Positions 1-7,534 of a DNA stretch of 12,641 bases are shown one piece after another. Made by a program: the position numbers and the translations under genes. The DNA comes from an uncultured Burkholderiales bacterium (GTDB lineage: Bacteria; Pseudomonadota; Gammaproteobacteria; Burkholderiales; Burkholderiaceae_C). How positions within the stretch are numbered: the first letter of the stretch is position 1; the number at the start of each line of letters is the position of its first letter. The stretch spans positions 1 to 12,641 of the forward strand of contig CAJBLW010000162.1 in assembly GCA_903953985.1 (NCBI GenBank). Reading direction: 5' to 3'. The notes beneath the pieces are model-generated. The model was not told the origin of the DNA and did not search any database. It worked only from the letters and a program-made list of their open reading frames with translations.

Positions 1-488
1 AAAAAGAAGAACAGCACCAAGGTCACCATCATGGACACGCCCAGAATGACCAATTGCAAGTTGGCAATCGACAGGCCTGCCAATTGGGTGCTCTGCTGGC
101 TCCAGGGTGTGGGGTAGTTGCGCGATTCGGGGCCAAACAGCATGCTCACAGCACCCCGGATCATGAAGGCCAGTGCAATGGTCAGCATCACACCCGCAAA
201 TTGCGGTTGGCCTGCAATGCGGCGAATGACCAAGGCATCCAGTGCAAAAGCAAACAGGGCCACGCCCAGCACGGTGATCATCAAGGCCAACCAAAACGGT
301 AAGCCCCACACCGTGATCAAGCCCCAGGCACTGAAGGCCGAGACCACCAGCAAGTCACCATGGGCAAAGTTGAGCACTTCGGTGGCTTTGTAAATCAGCA
401 CAAGGCCCAGTGCCACCAGCGCATAGATGGCCCCCACGGCGATGCCGTTGACGGTCAGCTGGGCAAAGGTGAGCCAAAAATCATTCAT
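1..488 (-). CDS. livH: LivH-type branched-chain amino acid ABC transporter permease (3' end cut by window edge)
   Basis: The visible part is the first 162 residues of an inner-membrane permease of the hydrophobic amino acid (HAAT/Liv) ABC importer family; full-length members are about 290-300 residues, so roughly the C-terminal 45% lies off the left edge. The start reads MNDFWLTFAQLTVNGIAVGAI, followed by the family hallmark NFAHGDLL at residues 40-47 just after the first membrane segment. Further hydrophobic segments follow at about 52-85, 98-118 and 138-162. The ATG at 488 overlaps the TGA of the upstream regulator (ATGA), and GGAAAA lies 7 nt upstream of the ATG as a modest ribosome site. 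Liv-type importers also carry aromatic and other carboxylates in catabolic operons, so the cargo here may be the pathway substrate rather than leucine; that is inference. LivM, LivG, LivF and a binding protein would be expected next, outside the window. Confidence 0.9.
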   Translation of the reverse strand, partial: MNDFWLTFAQLTVNGIAVGAIYALVALGLVLIYKATEVLNFAHGDLLVVSAFSAWGLITVWGLPFWLALMITVLGVALFAFALDALVIRRIAGQPQFAGVMLTIALAFMIRGAVSMLFGPESRNYPTPWSQQSTQLAGLSIANLQLVILGVSMMVTLVLFFF

Positions 489-1426
489 GGCATTTTTCCA
501 TTGGATGTCGGGAAGGAGACTTCCCAGGGGTTCAGGTTCTGGTGGCAGTGATCGCACGCCACCATGGGGAAGAAGCGGTGTTGACACGCGCGATGGCGGG
601 GGCGAATCGAACTTTGCTCGTGCAAATGCGATTCACTGGCCCAGTTGGACAGGCACACGATGTAGCCAAACAAATCCCGACTGCTGGGGGTCAGCCGGTA
701 CAGCCTTCGGCGTGCATCCTGTTCATCGGTTTCGCAGCTCAGCAAGTGGGACTCGACCATGTCCGAGAGGCGGCGCGACAGGACTTTGGGCCCGATGCCG
801 AGTACATGGGTAATTTGGTCAAAGTAATGACAGCCGAGCACCACCGCCGTGAGGATCAACAAACTCCAGCGGTCAACGCGCAAACCCAGACTCATGTCGC
901 GGGCCTCCCTTATGGACATCCGTGGGGTGCGAAGCCCCTCCAACGGCTGGTGTCGCAAGCGGGGGTTGGGTACGAGGCTGTAGTCCAGGTCCTTCATGCT
1001 GATCTTTTCACCGCAGGCTTTGCAGCACAACGTTGGATTGAAGTGGTGTTGACAGGTTTGGTGGAAAAGTTTTTTGGGCAAGTCTTGCGCGCGCTGGCCC
1101 CATTTCTTTTCCCAAGCCCAAATCATCAGGGTGGCGTCGTACAAACCCAAGCCTTTGCGGGTCAGGTGGTATTCATGTCGGGGTGGGTTGTCTTGGTAGA
1201 GGCGTGGCTTGATCACCCCGATTTGCACCAGCGAGCGCAAACGGTCTGACAAGGTAGGGCGGGGAATGCTGGAGAAGCTTTGCAGTTCATCAAACCGGCG
1301 AATGCCCAGAAAGGCCGACAGCAAGACCTGCACCGTCCAGCGGTCACCCAAGACCTTCAGGCCATGGCTGAGCGTGCTGGACGCCAGTGCGGCGTGCGTC
1401 AGTTCCAGGTCGGGGTTGCTGATCAT
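485..1426 (-). CDS. Tandem HxlR-HxlR winged-helix transcriptional regulator with two Cys motifs
   Basis: Starting at the ATG at 1426 this is a 313-residue protein. (The open frame extends to a TTG at 1474, which has no ribosome site and would overlap the preceding thiolase gene by 14 nt; residue numbers below count from that TTG.) It contains two consecutive HxlR-type winged-helix domains, about residues 35-125 (GDRWTVQVLL, FDELQ, PTLSDRLRSL, EYHLTRKG) and 194-282 (VDRWSLLILT, FDQIT, KVLSRRLSDM, LYRLTPSS). Each is followed by the same tail pattern CQH-x-F-x-P with cysteines at C141/C151/C154 and C297/C307/C310, spacing C-x9-C-x2-C in both copies, suggesting a small metal-binding knuckle. Ordinary HxlR proteins carry one domain and dimerise, so this fusion probably works as an intramolecular pseudo-dimer. 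It lies inside the operon between the second thiolase (34-nt gap) and livH (ATGA overlap), implying autoregulation of the catabolic genes. HxlR members often sense electrophiles or aromatics; the ligand here is unknown. Confidence 0.88.
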   Translation of the reverse strand: MISNPDLELTHAALASSTLSHGLKVLGDRWTVQVLLSAFLGIRRFDELQSFSSIPRPTLSDRLRSLVQIGVIKPRLYQDNPPRHEYHLTRKGLGLYDATLMIWAWEKKWGQRAQDLPKKLFHQTCQHHFNPTLCCKACGEKISMKDLDYSLVPNPRLRHQPLEGLRTPRMSIREARDMSLGLRVDRWSLLILTAVVLGCHYFDQITHVLGIGPKVLSRRLSDMVESHLLSCETDEQDARRRLYRLTPSSRDLFGYIVCLSNWASESHLHEQSSIRPRHRACQHRFFPMVACDHCHQNLNPWEVSFPTSNGKMP

Positions 1427-1460
1427 GTGCCCACTTGAGCGCGTGTGAAGGTTTGGGTGG

Positions 1461-2660
1461 TCAGACGCGCTCAATCACCATGGCCACGGCCAAGCCGGCT
1501 GCGCCACACAGGCTGATCACGGCACGGCGCGCTTGCCGGGCTTCCAGCTCGTCCAGTGCCATGCCCACGAGGGCGCTGCCTGTGGAGCCCATGGCATGGC
1601 CCAGGGCAATGGCACCGCCATTCACATTGAGCTTGCTGTGAGGGACGTCCAGGTGTTTCATGTAATGCAGCATCAGTGAGGCAAAAGATTCATTGACCTC
1701 AAACAGATCAATGTCCTGCACGGTCAGGCCCGCCAGCGCGAGGGCCTTTTCGGTGGCTTGCACCGCCCCTGTGAGCGCCAGGGTGCGGTCAACACTCACC
1801 GTGGCGGTGGCCAGGATGCGGGCTCGGGCTTTGAGCCCCAGGCGCTTTGCAGCAGCAGGACTGGCGAGCAAAACGGCCGAAGCACCATCAGCCATAGTGG
1901 GAGAGTTACCGGCGTGCTGCACATGGTTGACGTGGCTCAGCCCATAGCGCTGGCACATGAGTTTGTCGATGCCGTATTTCTCGGCCATGGCCGCGAAGGC
2001 GGGCGTCAATTGACCAAGACTGTCGAGTGTGGTCTGCGCCCTGGGCGTTTCGTCTTGCGCCAGCAGCACACCGCCATCGGCATCGAGTACGGGTGTGACC
2101 GAACGGAAGCGACCTGATTGCAAAGCTGCCACGGCACGTTGTTGAGAGGCCAGCGCATAGGCATCGCATTGGGCGCGGTCAAATCCTTCCATCGTGGCAA
2201 TCGTGTCGGCGGAAATGCCGATGGGCACCAGCATGGTTTGTTGCTGGAATTCGAAGTCGTGTGTCAAGGGGCCTTGGTCAGATGCCATGGGCACGCGCGA
2301 CATCATCTCCACGCCACCGCCTACAGCCAAGCTGTCGTTGTCCATGGCCTGCTGTGCAGCCAGGTGAACAGCGCTCAGACCCGAGGCGCAATAGCGGTTG
2401 ATGCTCAGCCCGGGCACCTGATCGCTCCAACCGGCCCGCACCAAAGCGAGTTTGGCGATGTTGGCACCTTGATCGGCCGTTTGCGTCACGCAGCCGATGA
2501 TGGCGTCGCTCACCTGGGTGGTGTCAATGCCCGTGTGTTGGGCCAGGGCCTGTAGCTGCTTGGCCAACAAATCCACCGGCTTGAGGCTGCGCAGTGCACC
2601 TTTGTCGTTGCCACGTCCACGGGGGGTGCGCAGGGCTTCGATGATGAGGGCTTGGCTCAT
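1461..2660 (-). CDS. Thiolase (acetyl-CoA acetyltransferase / 3-ketoacyl-CoA thiolase family)
   Basis: A 399-residue classical thiolase, the normal length for the family, which cleaves 3-ketoacyl-CoA with CoA (or condenses two acyl-CoAs). The N-terminus MSQALIIEALRTPRGR is the standard thiolase opening. The nucleophile is C91 in NRYCASGLSA; later catalytic loops are NESF (323-326), GGAIALGH with H355, and SLCGAAG with C385. All three catalytic residues are kept, but the loops depart from the usual NEAF, GHPxGATG and CGGGxG. The start at 2660 is supported by AAGGA 6 nt upstream and by an ATGA overlap with the DUF1295 gene; the open frame continues 109 codons upstream but that part is antisense-like and lacks thiolase similarity. 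As the last metabolic enzyme before the regulator it probably performs a late chain-shortening step. Its sequence does not tell beta-oxidation from a specialised CoA-thioester role. Confidence 0.93.
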   Translation of the reverse strand: MSQALIIEALRTPRGRGNDKGALRSLKPVDLLAKQLQALAQHTGIDTTQVSDAIIGCVTQTADQGANIAKLALVRAGWSDQVPGLSINRYCASGLSAVHLAAQQAMDNDSLAVGGGVEMMSRVPMASDQGPLTHDFEFQQQTMLVPIGISADTIATMEGFDRAQCDAYALASQQRAVAALQSGRFRSVTPVLDADGGVLLAQDETPRAQTTLDSLGQLTPAFAAMAEKYGIDKLMCQRYGLSHVNHVQHAGNSPTMADGASAVLLASPAAAKRLGLKARARILATATVSVDRTLALTGAVQATEKALALAGLTVQDIDLFEVNESFASLMLHYMKHLDVPHSKLNVNGGAIALGHAMGSTGSALVGMALDELEARQARRAVISLCGAAGLAVAMVIERV

Positions 2661-3631
2661 GCGTTGTCCTTGGGTTGAGATGTCTTGACCGGCAGGCGCG
2701 GAAAAAATGCCGGCACATTGGCGCAATACTCGGCGTAGCCGGGCTTGCTTTTGGCCATATGGCGCTCCATCAGCGACGTGGCCGAACCTTTGTTCATGAA
2801 CCAGGTGACGTAGGCCAACGGGAATATGGACAGCCAACCCCAGGGATGGGACAGCGCGAAAACGCCATAACCCCACCACATGCAGGTCTGACCAAAATAG
2901 TTGGGGTGGCGTGTCAGGGCCCACAAGCCGGTGTTGAGCAATTGCGAGCGGTCTGTGCGCAGACGCTTGAACCGGGTCAGCTGCCAATCAGCACCCGCCT
3001 CAAAGACAAAGCCAACCCCCCAGACCAAGGCGCCCGCCACATGCCAGAACCCGATAGGGCCGGGAGAGGTCATGCCAAACAACAAGGGAATGGCCCACAC
3101 CCAGATCACCACGCCTTGCAGCAAAAAGACCTGGAAATAGCTCCACCACCAAAAGCGTGCGCCCGAGCGCTGACGCCAGCGGGCGTAGCGCGGATCTTCG
3201 CCGTGCGGCAGGTTGCGCCACAGAATGTAGAGCGAATAACGGCCAAAGCCCACGGTGGTCATGGCCAGCAAAAGCAGATGCGAATCCTGTCCGTCAGCCC
3301 CCAAATGCTGGTGAACCCACCAGGGCGCGGCCAACAACAGCAGGCCATAGGCAATGTCCATGATGCTGGCGTCGCGCTTGATCAGGCTGATCACCCACAC
3401 CACGGTGAGCCACAGCCAAAGCCACAGTCCCAACTGCAAAAAATTCGACAAGAAGCCCGGTGCCAGCTGGCCGCTGGCGGCCACTGCGGCCACCGCCAAA
3501 GGCAACACAGGGTAGGCCCGGTCAATCCAGCGGATGTTCTCGCGCGGCATGGCCCACAGCCATACGGTGGCAAGCAAGGCCCAAGTCAACAGAAGGGTTT
3601 GCCCGTGCTGTTGCCACAAGGTTTCGATCAT
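2657..3631 (-). CDS. DUF1295 membrane protein, steroid 5-alpha-reductase-like
   Basis: A 324-residue integral membrane protein with many Trp-rich hydrophobic segments (about residues 8-28, 39-58, 62-84, 93-108, 117-138, 162-186, 194-211, 250-278). Family hallmarks of DUF1295 (PF06966) are visible: GRYSLYILWRNLPHGEDPRY (130-149), the FEAGADWQLTRFK stretch (210-222), and TGLWALTRHPNYFGQ (234-248). The last element resembles the cofactor-binding C-terminus shared by steroid 5-alpha-reductases and isoprenylcysteine methyltransferases. Eukaryotic relatives reduce enone or enoyl double bonds with NADPH; bacterial DUF1295 activity is mostly unknown. The start at 3631 has AGGA 5 nt upstream and overlaps the SCP2-type thiolase stop (ATGA); a longer in-frame start at 3673 would lie inside that gene and is not preferred. 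Being locked between two thiolase genes, it may act on a hydrophobic intermediate at the membrane, for example reducing an unsaturated ketone; that is inference. Confidence 0.88.
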   Translation of the reverse strand: MIETLWQQHGQTLLLTWALLATVWLWAMPRENIRWIDRAYPVLPLAVAAVAASGQLAPGFLSNFLQLGLWLWLWLTVVWVISLIKRDASIMDIAYGLLLLAAPWWVHQHLGADGQDSHLLLLAMTTVGFGRYSLYILWRNLPHGEDPRYARWRQRSGARFWWWSYFQVFLLQGVVIWVWAIPLLFGMTSPGPIGFWHVAGALVWGVGFVFEAGADWQLTRFKRLRTDRSQLLNTGLWALTRHPNYFGQTCMWWGYGVFALSHPWGWLSIFPLAYVTWFMNKGSATSLMERHMAKSKPGYAEYCANVPAFFPRLPVKTSQPKDNA

Positions 3632-4866
3632 GCTTGTCCTGCCTCCACCACAAAACTCACCACCGTGGCGCAAGAGCCACCGATGTTCAAGGTTTGGATG
3701 CGCTTGGCGCCTTCAATCTGACACGCCTCGGCTTGCCCGGTGACTTGGCGAGTCGCGTCCCAGAGCATGCGTGTGCCGGTAGCGCCCACCGGGTGGCCGC
3801 AACCAATCAGGCCGCCACTCATGTTGACCGGGCAGCGACCACCCGGTGCGATGGAGCCGTCTTCGACCGCTTGCCAGCTTTGCCCCGGAGCCGTCAGGCC
3901 CAGGTGGTCAATGGCCATGTACTCGGTGGTGGTGAAGCAGTCGTGGGTTTCGATGCCGCTCATGGCGTCGATGCCCGACACACCGGCACGGCGCCAAGTG
4001 TCTTCGATGGTTTGCCGTACATGGGGGAACACATAGGGCTGGCCCTGGCTGCGTTCGATTTTGTCGCGAAGACGCAGACCCGCATTGCGGTGGCCCCAGC
4101 CCGAAATGCGGGCCAATTGGTCCAGGCCATGGCCGCGTTTTTGGGCATAGGCCTGGGCAAAACGGGCGGAGGCCAACACCACGGCGCACGCTCCGTCGGT
4201 GATCTGGCCGCAGTCCTGGCGGCGTGTGCCGGGCTCGATGATCGGGTTGGCTTCATCGTCATCGGTGAAGCTCAGGGCATCAAATTCCCACTTTCGGGTT
4301 TGCGCCAGGGGATTGCGTTTGGCGTTGCCGTAATTGATTTCGGCAATGCGGTTCAAATGCTTGCGGTCCAGGCCATAGCGGCGCTCATATTCTTGTGCCA
4401 GCAAGCCAAAAGCGGCGGGCCACATGTAGGTGCAGTCAATGTCTTCGTGCCCCTGCCAGGCTGCAGCGTTTTGGTTGACCGAGGCCACATTGCCCGACGT
4501 GTTCTTGAACTCCTCGACCCCCATCACCAGCACGCAGTCGTAACGGCCGGCTTCGATTTCGGCCATCGCCGCCAGCACGCCCAGAGAGGAAGACGCGCAG
4601 GCGCCTTCGTGGCGCATGGCCGGCACACCCCAGAGTTCGGGGGTCATTTGCGCCACCATGGAGCCCAGATGGGCTTGCTGGCGTTGCAGTTCACCAAAGG
4701 CGTTGCCCACATGAATGCTCTCGATGGCTGAGGTGTCCAGGCCGGCATTGTCCAGCACGCCTTGTGTGGCCTCTTGCACCATGTCAGAGATGTCCTGACC
4801 CTGGCGTGACCAGGACTTGGCAAAGTCGGACTGGTAGCCGCCCAAAATGTATACGGGTGCACTCAT
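3628..4866 (-). CDS. SCP2-type thiolase (acetyl-CoA acetyltransferase-like)
   Basis: A 412-residue thiolase-superfamily protein of the sterol-carrier-protein-X (SCP2 thiolase) type. It opens with MSAPVYILGGYQSDF. The nucleophile C90 is present in HEGACASSS, so unlike steroid aldolase-type relatives such as Ltp2 it should be able to form an acyl-enzyme. The SCP2-thiolase signature ETHDCFTTTE (306-315) supplies H308, NMSGGLIGCGHPVGATG (348-364) supplies H358, and NIGGSC ends at C399. SCP2-type thiolases favour branched or bulky side-chain acyl-CoAs such as sterol side chains, fitting a pathway for branched isoprenoid-like acids, though the substrate is not readable from the sequence. The start is firm: AAAGGAG sits 6 nt before the ATG, and the ATG overlaps the stop of the flavoprotein gene. 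No fused SCP2 domain follows, as is usual in bacteria. Confidence 0.92.
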   Translation of the reverse strand: MSAPVYILGGYQSDFAKSWSRQGQDISDMVQEATQGVLDNAGLDTSAIESIHVGNAFGELQRQQAHLGSMVAQMTPELWGVPAMRHEGACASSSLGVLAAMAEIEAGRYDCVLVMGVEEFKNTSGNVASVNQNAAAWQGHEDIDCTYMWPAAFGLLAQEYERRYGLDRKHLNRIAEINYGNAKRNPLAQTRKWEFDALSFTDDDEANPIIEPGTRRQDCGQITDGACAVVLASARFAQAYAQKRGHGLDQLARISGWGHRNAGLRLRDKIERSQGQPYVFPHVRQTIEDTWRRAGVSGIDAMSGIETHDCFTTTEYMAIDHLGLTAPGQSWQAVEDGSIAPGGRCPVNMSGGLIGCGHPVGATGTRMLWDATRQVTGQAEACQIEGAKRIQTLNIGGSCATVVSFVVEAGQA

Positions 4867-5837
4867 TGGAAACTCCTTTGGGGATAGGGCAGGGCTTGCA
4901 GGCGCTGCGTGGCGGTGGTGTATTCAAGGGCCAGCTGGTCCACGATGCTGGCCATGGGGGCGGTTTGGTGGATGGTGCCCAGGCCTTGCCCGGCGGCCCA
5001 AACGTCCAACCATTTCTTGCCAGCAAAGGAAGTGCTGCTGTCGTATTGGCGGGAAGGCGCATCGGGCATGTTGTCCGGGTCCAGGCCGTTCAGTCGCAGC
5101 GAGGGCTTGAGCCAACTGGCCGATGTGCCGGTCACCCCTGCACTGACGATCAGATCGTCCACCGTGCTGTCGACGATCATTTGTTTGTAGGCCTCGGGCG
5201 CCATGCTTTCGGTCGCAGGGATGAAGCGTGTGCCCATGTACACATAATCGGCGCCGGATGCGATGGCCCCAGCAATGCCCCAGCCGTCGCTGATGCCGCC
5301 GCCCAAAACCACTTCGCCATCAAAAAATTCACGGATGGCGCTGACAAAAGCAAACGGCGACAAAAAGCCGGTGTGCCCGCCTGCACCTGCCGAGACGCAA
5401 GCCAGGCCATCGGCCCCGGCCTTGACGGCTTTTTGGGCCAGCGTCAGGTTGATGACGTCGGCGAACACCCGGCCGCCATAACTGTGCACCACTTCGATGG
5501 CGGGTTTGGGGCTGCCCAAAGCCGTGACCACCACAGGCGGTTTGTAGCGGGCAATCAATTCCAGGTCTTGCGCCAAGCGGGTGTTGGACGAATGGGTGAC
5601 CAAGTTGGCACACCAGGGGCCCACGGTGTCTGCACCTTGCACATCACGGGCAGCCGCCAAGCCTTCGGTGATGGTTTTCATCCACTCGTCGAGTTTGTCT
5701 ATGGGGCGTGCATTGGGGGTGGGAAAGGCCCCCACAATGCCCGCCTTGCAAGCGGCCATCACCATCTCGGGGCCCGAGATCAAAAACATGGGTGCAGCAA
5801 ACACCGGCAGTCGCAGGGATAGGCGTTGTTGGGTCAT
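4863..5837 (-). CDS. Nitronate monooxygenase / 2-nitropropane dioxygenase-family FMN oxidoreductase
   Basis: A 324-residue FMN-binding TIM-barrel protein. Family features in order: PVFAAPMFLISGPEM at the N-terminus, SAGAGGHTG (149-157, with the conserved H155), GGGISDG (179-185), and GADYVYMGTRF (195-205) for flavin phosphate binding; WAAGQGLG (280-287) near the end. True nitronate monooxygenases oxidise alkyl nitronates, but the family is functionally broad. IpdC of actinobacterial steroid ring C/D catabolism, annotated as NMO-like, acts on a CoA thioester, which is an attractive precedent because this gene directly precedes an SCP2-type thiolase. A redox step on an enoyl- or keto-acyl-CoA is therefore more likely here than nitronate detoxification; this is inference. 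The ATG at 5837 overlaps the aldehyde dehydrogenase TGA, and no strong ribosome site precedes it, suggesting translation depends on coupling to the upstream gene. Confidence 0.92.
   Translation of the reverse strand: MTQQRLSLRLPVFAAPMFLISGPEMVMAACKAGIVGAFPTPNARPIDKLDEWMKTITEGLAAARDVQGADTVGPWCANLVTHSSNTRLAQDLELIARYKPPVVVTALGSPKPAIEVVHSYGGRVFADVINLTLAQKAVKAGADGLACVSAGAGGHTGFLSPFAFVSAIREFFDGEVVLGGGISDGWGIAGAIASGADYVYMGTRFIPATESMAPEAYKQMIVDSTVDDLIVSAGVTGTSASWLKPSLRLNGLDPDNMPDAPSRQYDSSTSFAGKKWLDVWAAGQGLGTIHQTAPMASIVDQLALEYTTATQRLQALPYPQRSFQ
4873..4879 (-). promoter_or_regulatory. Strong ribosome binding site AAAGGAG for the SCP2-type thiolase
   Basis: On the minus strand AAAGGAG sits 6 nt upstream of the thiolase ATG at 4866, inside the last codons of the flavoprotein gene. 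It is the best Shine-Dalgarno match among the operon's overlapping junctions and indicates that this thiolase can be translated independently and strongly, not only by re-initiation. Confidence 0.75.
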
Positions 5838-7534
5838 GGGGTAGGGCCACTTTCAGGTGCGACGGGGCGGCGCGATTGCACGATGCCAAACCGACCGGCC
5901 ACAAACGCCAGATTGGTCAGTGTGGCATTGCCCGCCGGGTTCAGGCCCGTCACGTGGTAATCGCTGTAAGCGGCTGCAAAGTTCAGGGGCATAGCCCCCA
6001 CCAGGTTGATGGTCAGTTGAGCGCCAGCACGGGCATAAGCCTGTTCGGCCTGTGCAATAAAGTCTTCTCGCGTGGAATACAAAAATGCGGTCAAACCGCC
6101 TTGGCTGCGGGCGTCTTGTGTGGCTTGCTTCAGCGCATCGTTTGCGTCTTCACAAGCGATGACGAAACTGATGGGGCCGAAACGTTCTTCGGCGTACAGA
6201 TCACGCTCGCGCGTGCTGACCTGCAGCATGAGTGGCGTGCTGGTACGGGCGCTCGGAAATTCCGGGTGTGTGTAGGGCTGGGGTGACAGCAGCACCTGGC
6301 CGCGTTGCTGGCCTTGCGCTTGCAGGTCTTGCAGCAGGGCCAGCGTTTGCGGTGACTGGATGGTGGCCAAAATCATGGACGCTTTTTTGGGGTCGGTGGT
6401 CAGGGCCTGCACGGCTGTGGCCAGGCGCTGCGCGACCTCATGGAAGGGCACCACACCTTGCGGCGTGTTCACGCCTGATTTTGGGATGTAGATGTTTTGC
6501 GGGCTGGTGCACATCTGCGCGCTGAACAGACACATGGTGGTGGCCAGATTGCGCAAGGCCGCGTCGAGGTCTTGCGCCGACTCCAGCACCACGGTGTTGC
6601 AACCGGCTGTCTCGGTGAAGGCCAATGCGGGGTGGGCATTTTGCTCCACCCATTGGCCAAAACGCACACTGCCAGTGAAGTCCACGATGGCCGTTTTAGG
6701 GTGCTTGATCAGCACTTTGCCAATGGGCTCGCTGGCCGTGTCGATGGCCAGGGTCACGAGGTTGGGGTCAAAGCCTGCGGCCTGCAGCACTTGTCGGAAG
6801 GCCCTGACCGTGATGGCCATGGGCAACACGGTGGCGGGGTGGGGTTTGACGATCACCGGGTTGCCGGTGGCCAGGCTCGCCATCATGGAAGGCCAGGCGT
6901 TCCAAGTGGGAAAGCTCGCACAGGAAAAACACACGGCCGTGCCACGGGGCACCAACCGGTAGGTTTTTTGCAAATGGATGTCCGAGTTGCCAAAGCGCCT
7001 GGACCAATGGGCCGAAGGGGCCACCGAGCGCATCGCCTGCTCGGCGTACACCAGCGCTTCGATGCTGCGGTCCAGCGCGTTCACGCCCGAACCGGCATAG
7101 GCCATGTTGTAGCTTTGCCCTGCGGTGTGCATGACTGCGTGCAAGACTTCAAACAAGTGGTCACGGTACAGAACTTCAAGCACTTCCATCAGCACGCCGA
7201 TGCGCTGCGTGTACGGGGCCTGGGCCCAGCTGTCCATCGCTTTTTCTGCAGCGTCGAACAGCGCGTTGATGTCCGATTGCGGGTAAACCACGCCCAGCGT
7301 TTGCTGGGTGTAGGGTGATATTTCTTCGCCTATCCAGTTTGTGATGCCGGGTTGGTCCAGTTCAAATCGGCCGTTTTTCAGGTGCTGTTCGAAAGCATCA
7401 AGTCCTGTGCTTTTGGCGTGCGCGGCCTCGGGGTATTTGTCGGGCATTTCCGGGTAAGGGCTCCAGCAGTGGCGCTTTGCACAAGCTTGCTGGGCGAGTT
7501 CAAAGCGTGTCTGGTGCTTTTCGAAGAGGGTCAT
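5834..7534 (-). CDS. paaN: PaaN-family aldehyde dehydrogenase
   Basis: A 566-residue NAD(P)+-dependent aldehyde dehydrogenase resembling the PaaN family without the fused hydratase domain (the PaaN_2 type of proteobacteria). It has an extra N-terminal segment (about residues 1-75) before the Rossmann domain, as in that family. Catalytic positions are visible: N212 in FPTWNAW, K230 in VIVKPHP, the FTGS nucleotide loop (286-289), E308 in TETAGCN, C342 in SAQMCTSPQ, and the EERFGP motif around 449-454. PaaN members are linked to phenylacetate-type aromatic degradation, where an aldehyde formed by ring opening is oxidised; here an aldehyde released by the upstream oxygenases is the natural candidate. 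I chose the ATG at 7534 (GGAG 6 nt upstream, TGATG junction with the lipocalin-like gene) over a TTG one codon earlier. The name paaN reflects family membership, not a proven role in phenylacetate use; no other paa gene is in the window. Confidence 0.9.
   Translation of the reverse strand: MTLFEKHQTRFELAQQACAKRHCWSPYPEMPDKYPEAAHAKSTGLDAFEQHLKNGRFELDQPGITNWIGEEISPYTQQTLGVVYPQSDINALFDAAEKAMDSWAQAPYTQRIGVLMEVLEVLYRDHLFEVLHAVMHTAGQSYNMAYAGSGVNALDRSIEALVYAEQAMRSVAPSAHWSRRFGNSDIHLQKTYRLVPRGTAVCFSCASFPTWNAWPSMMASLATGNPVIVKPHPATVLPMAITVRAFRQVLQAAGFDPNLVTLAIDTASEPIGKVLIKHPKTAIVDFTGSVRFGQWVEQNAHPALAFTETAGCNTVVLESAQDLDAALRNLATTMCLFSAQMCTSPQNIYIPKSGVNTPQGVVPFHEVAQRLATAVQALTTDPKKASMILATIQSPQTLALLQDLQAQGQQRGQVLLSPQPYTHPEFPSARTSTPLMLQVSTRERDLYAEERFGPISFVIACEDANDALKQATQDARSQGGLTAFLYSTREDFIAQAEQAYARAGAQLTINLVGAMPLNFAAAYSDYHVTGLNPAGNATLTNLAFVAGRFGIVQSRRPVAPESGPTP

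Noticed and set aside
1427..1474. TTG start giving 16 more residues to the regulator
   Set aside because: It overlaps the thiolase stop and has no ribosome site; the ATG at 1426 still leaves the complete first winged-helix domain. Neither start has a strong ribosome site, so some doubt remains.
2661..2987. 109-codon N-terminal extension of the classical thiolase frame
   Set aside because: The normal thiolase N-terminus starts at 2660 with a good ribosome site and ATGA junction; the extension overlaps the DUF1295 coding region and is unlike any thiolase.
3460..4731. 423-codon plus-strand open frame
   Set aside because: It lies antisense to the SCP2-type thiolase and DUF1295 genes, whose motifs are unmistakable; its own translation shows no recognisable domain and is an artefact of GC-rich codon bias.
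5834..7534. A phenylacetate (paa) degradation cluster
   Set aside because: Only the aldehyde dehydrogenase resembles a paa product; no paaABCDE, paaK, paaG, paaZ or paaJ-like set is present apart from generic thiolases, so the family name should not be taken as the pathway.
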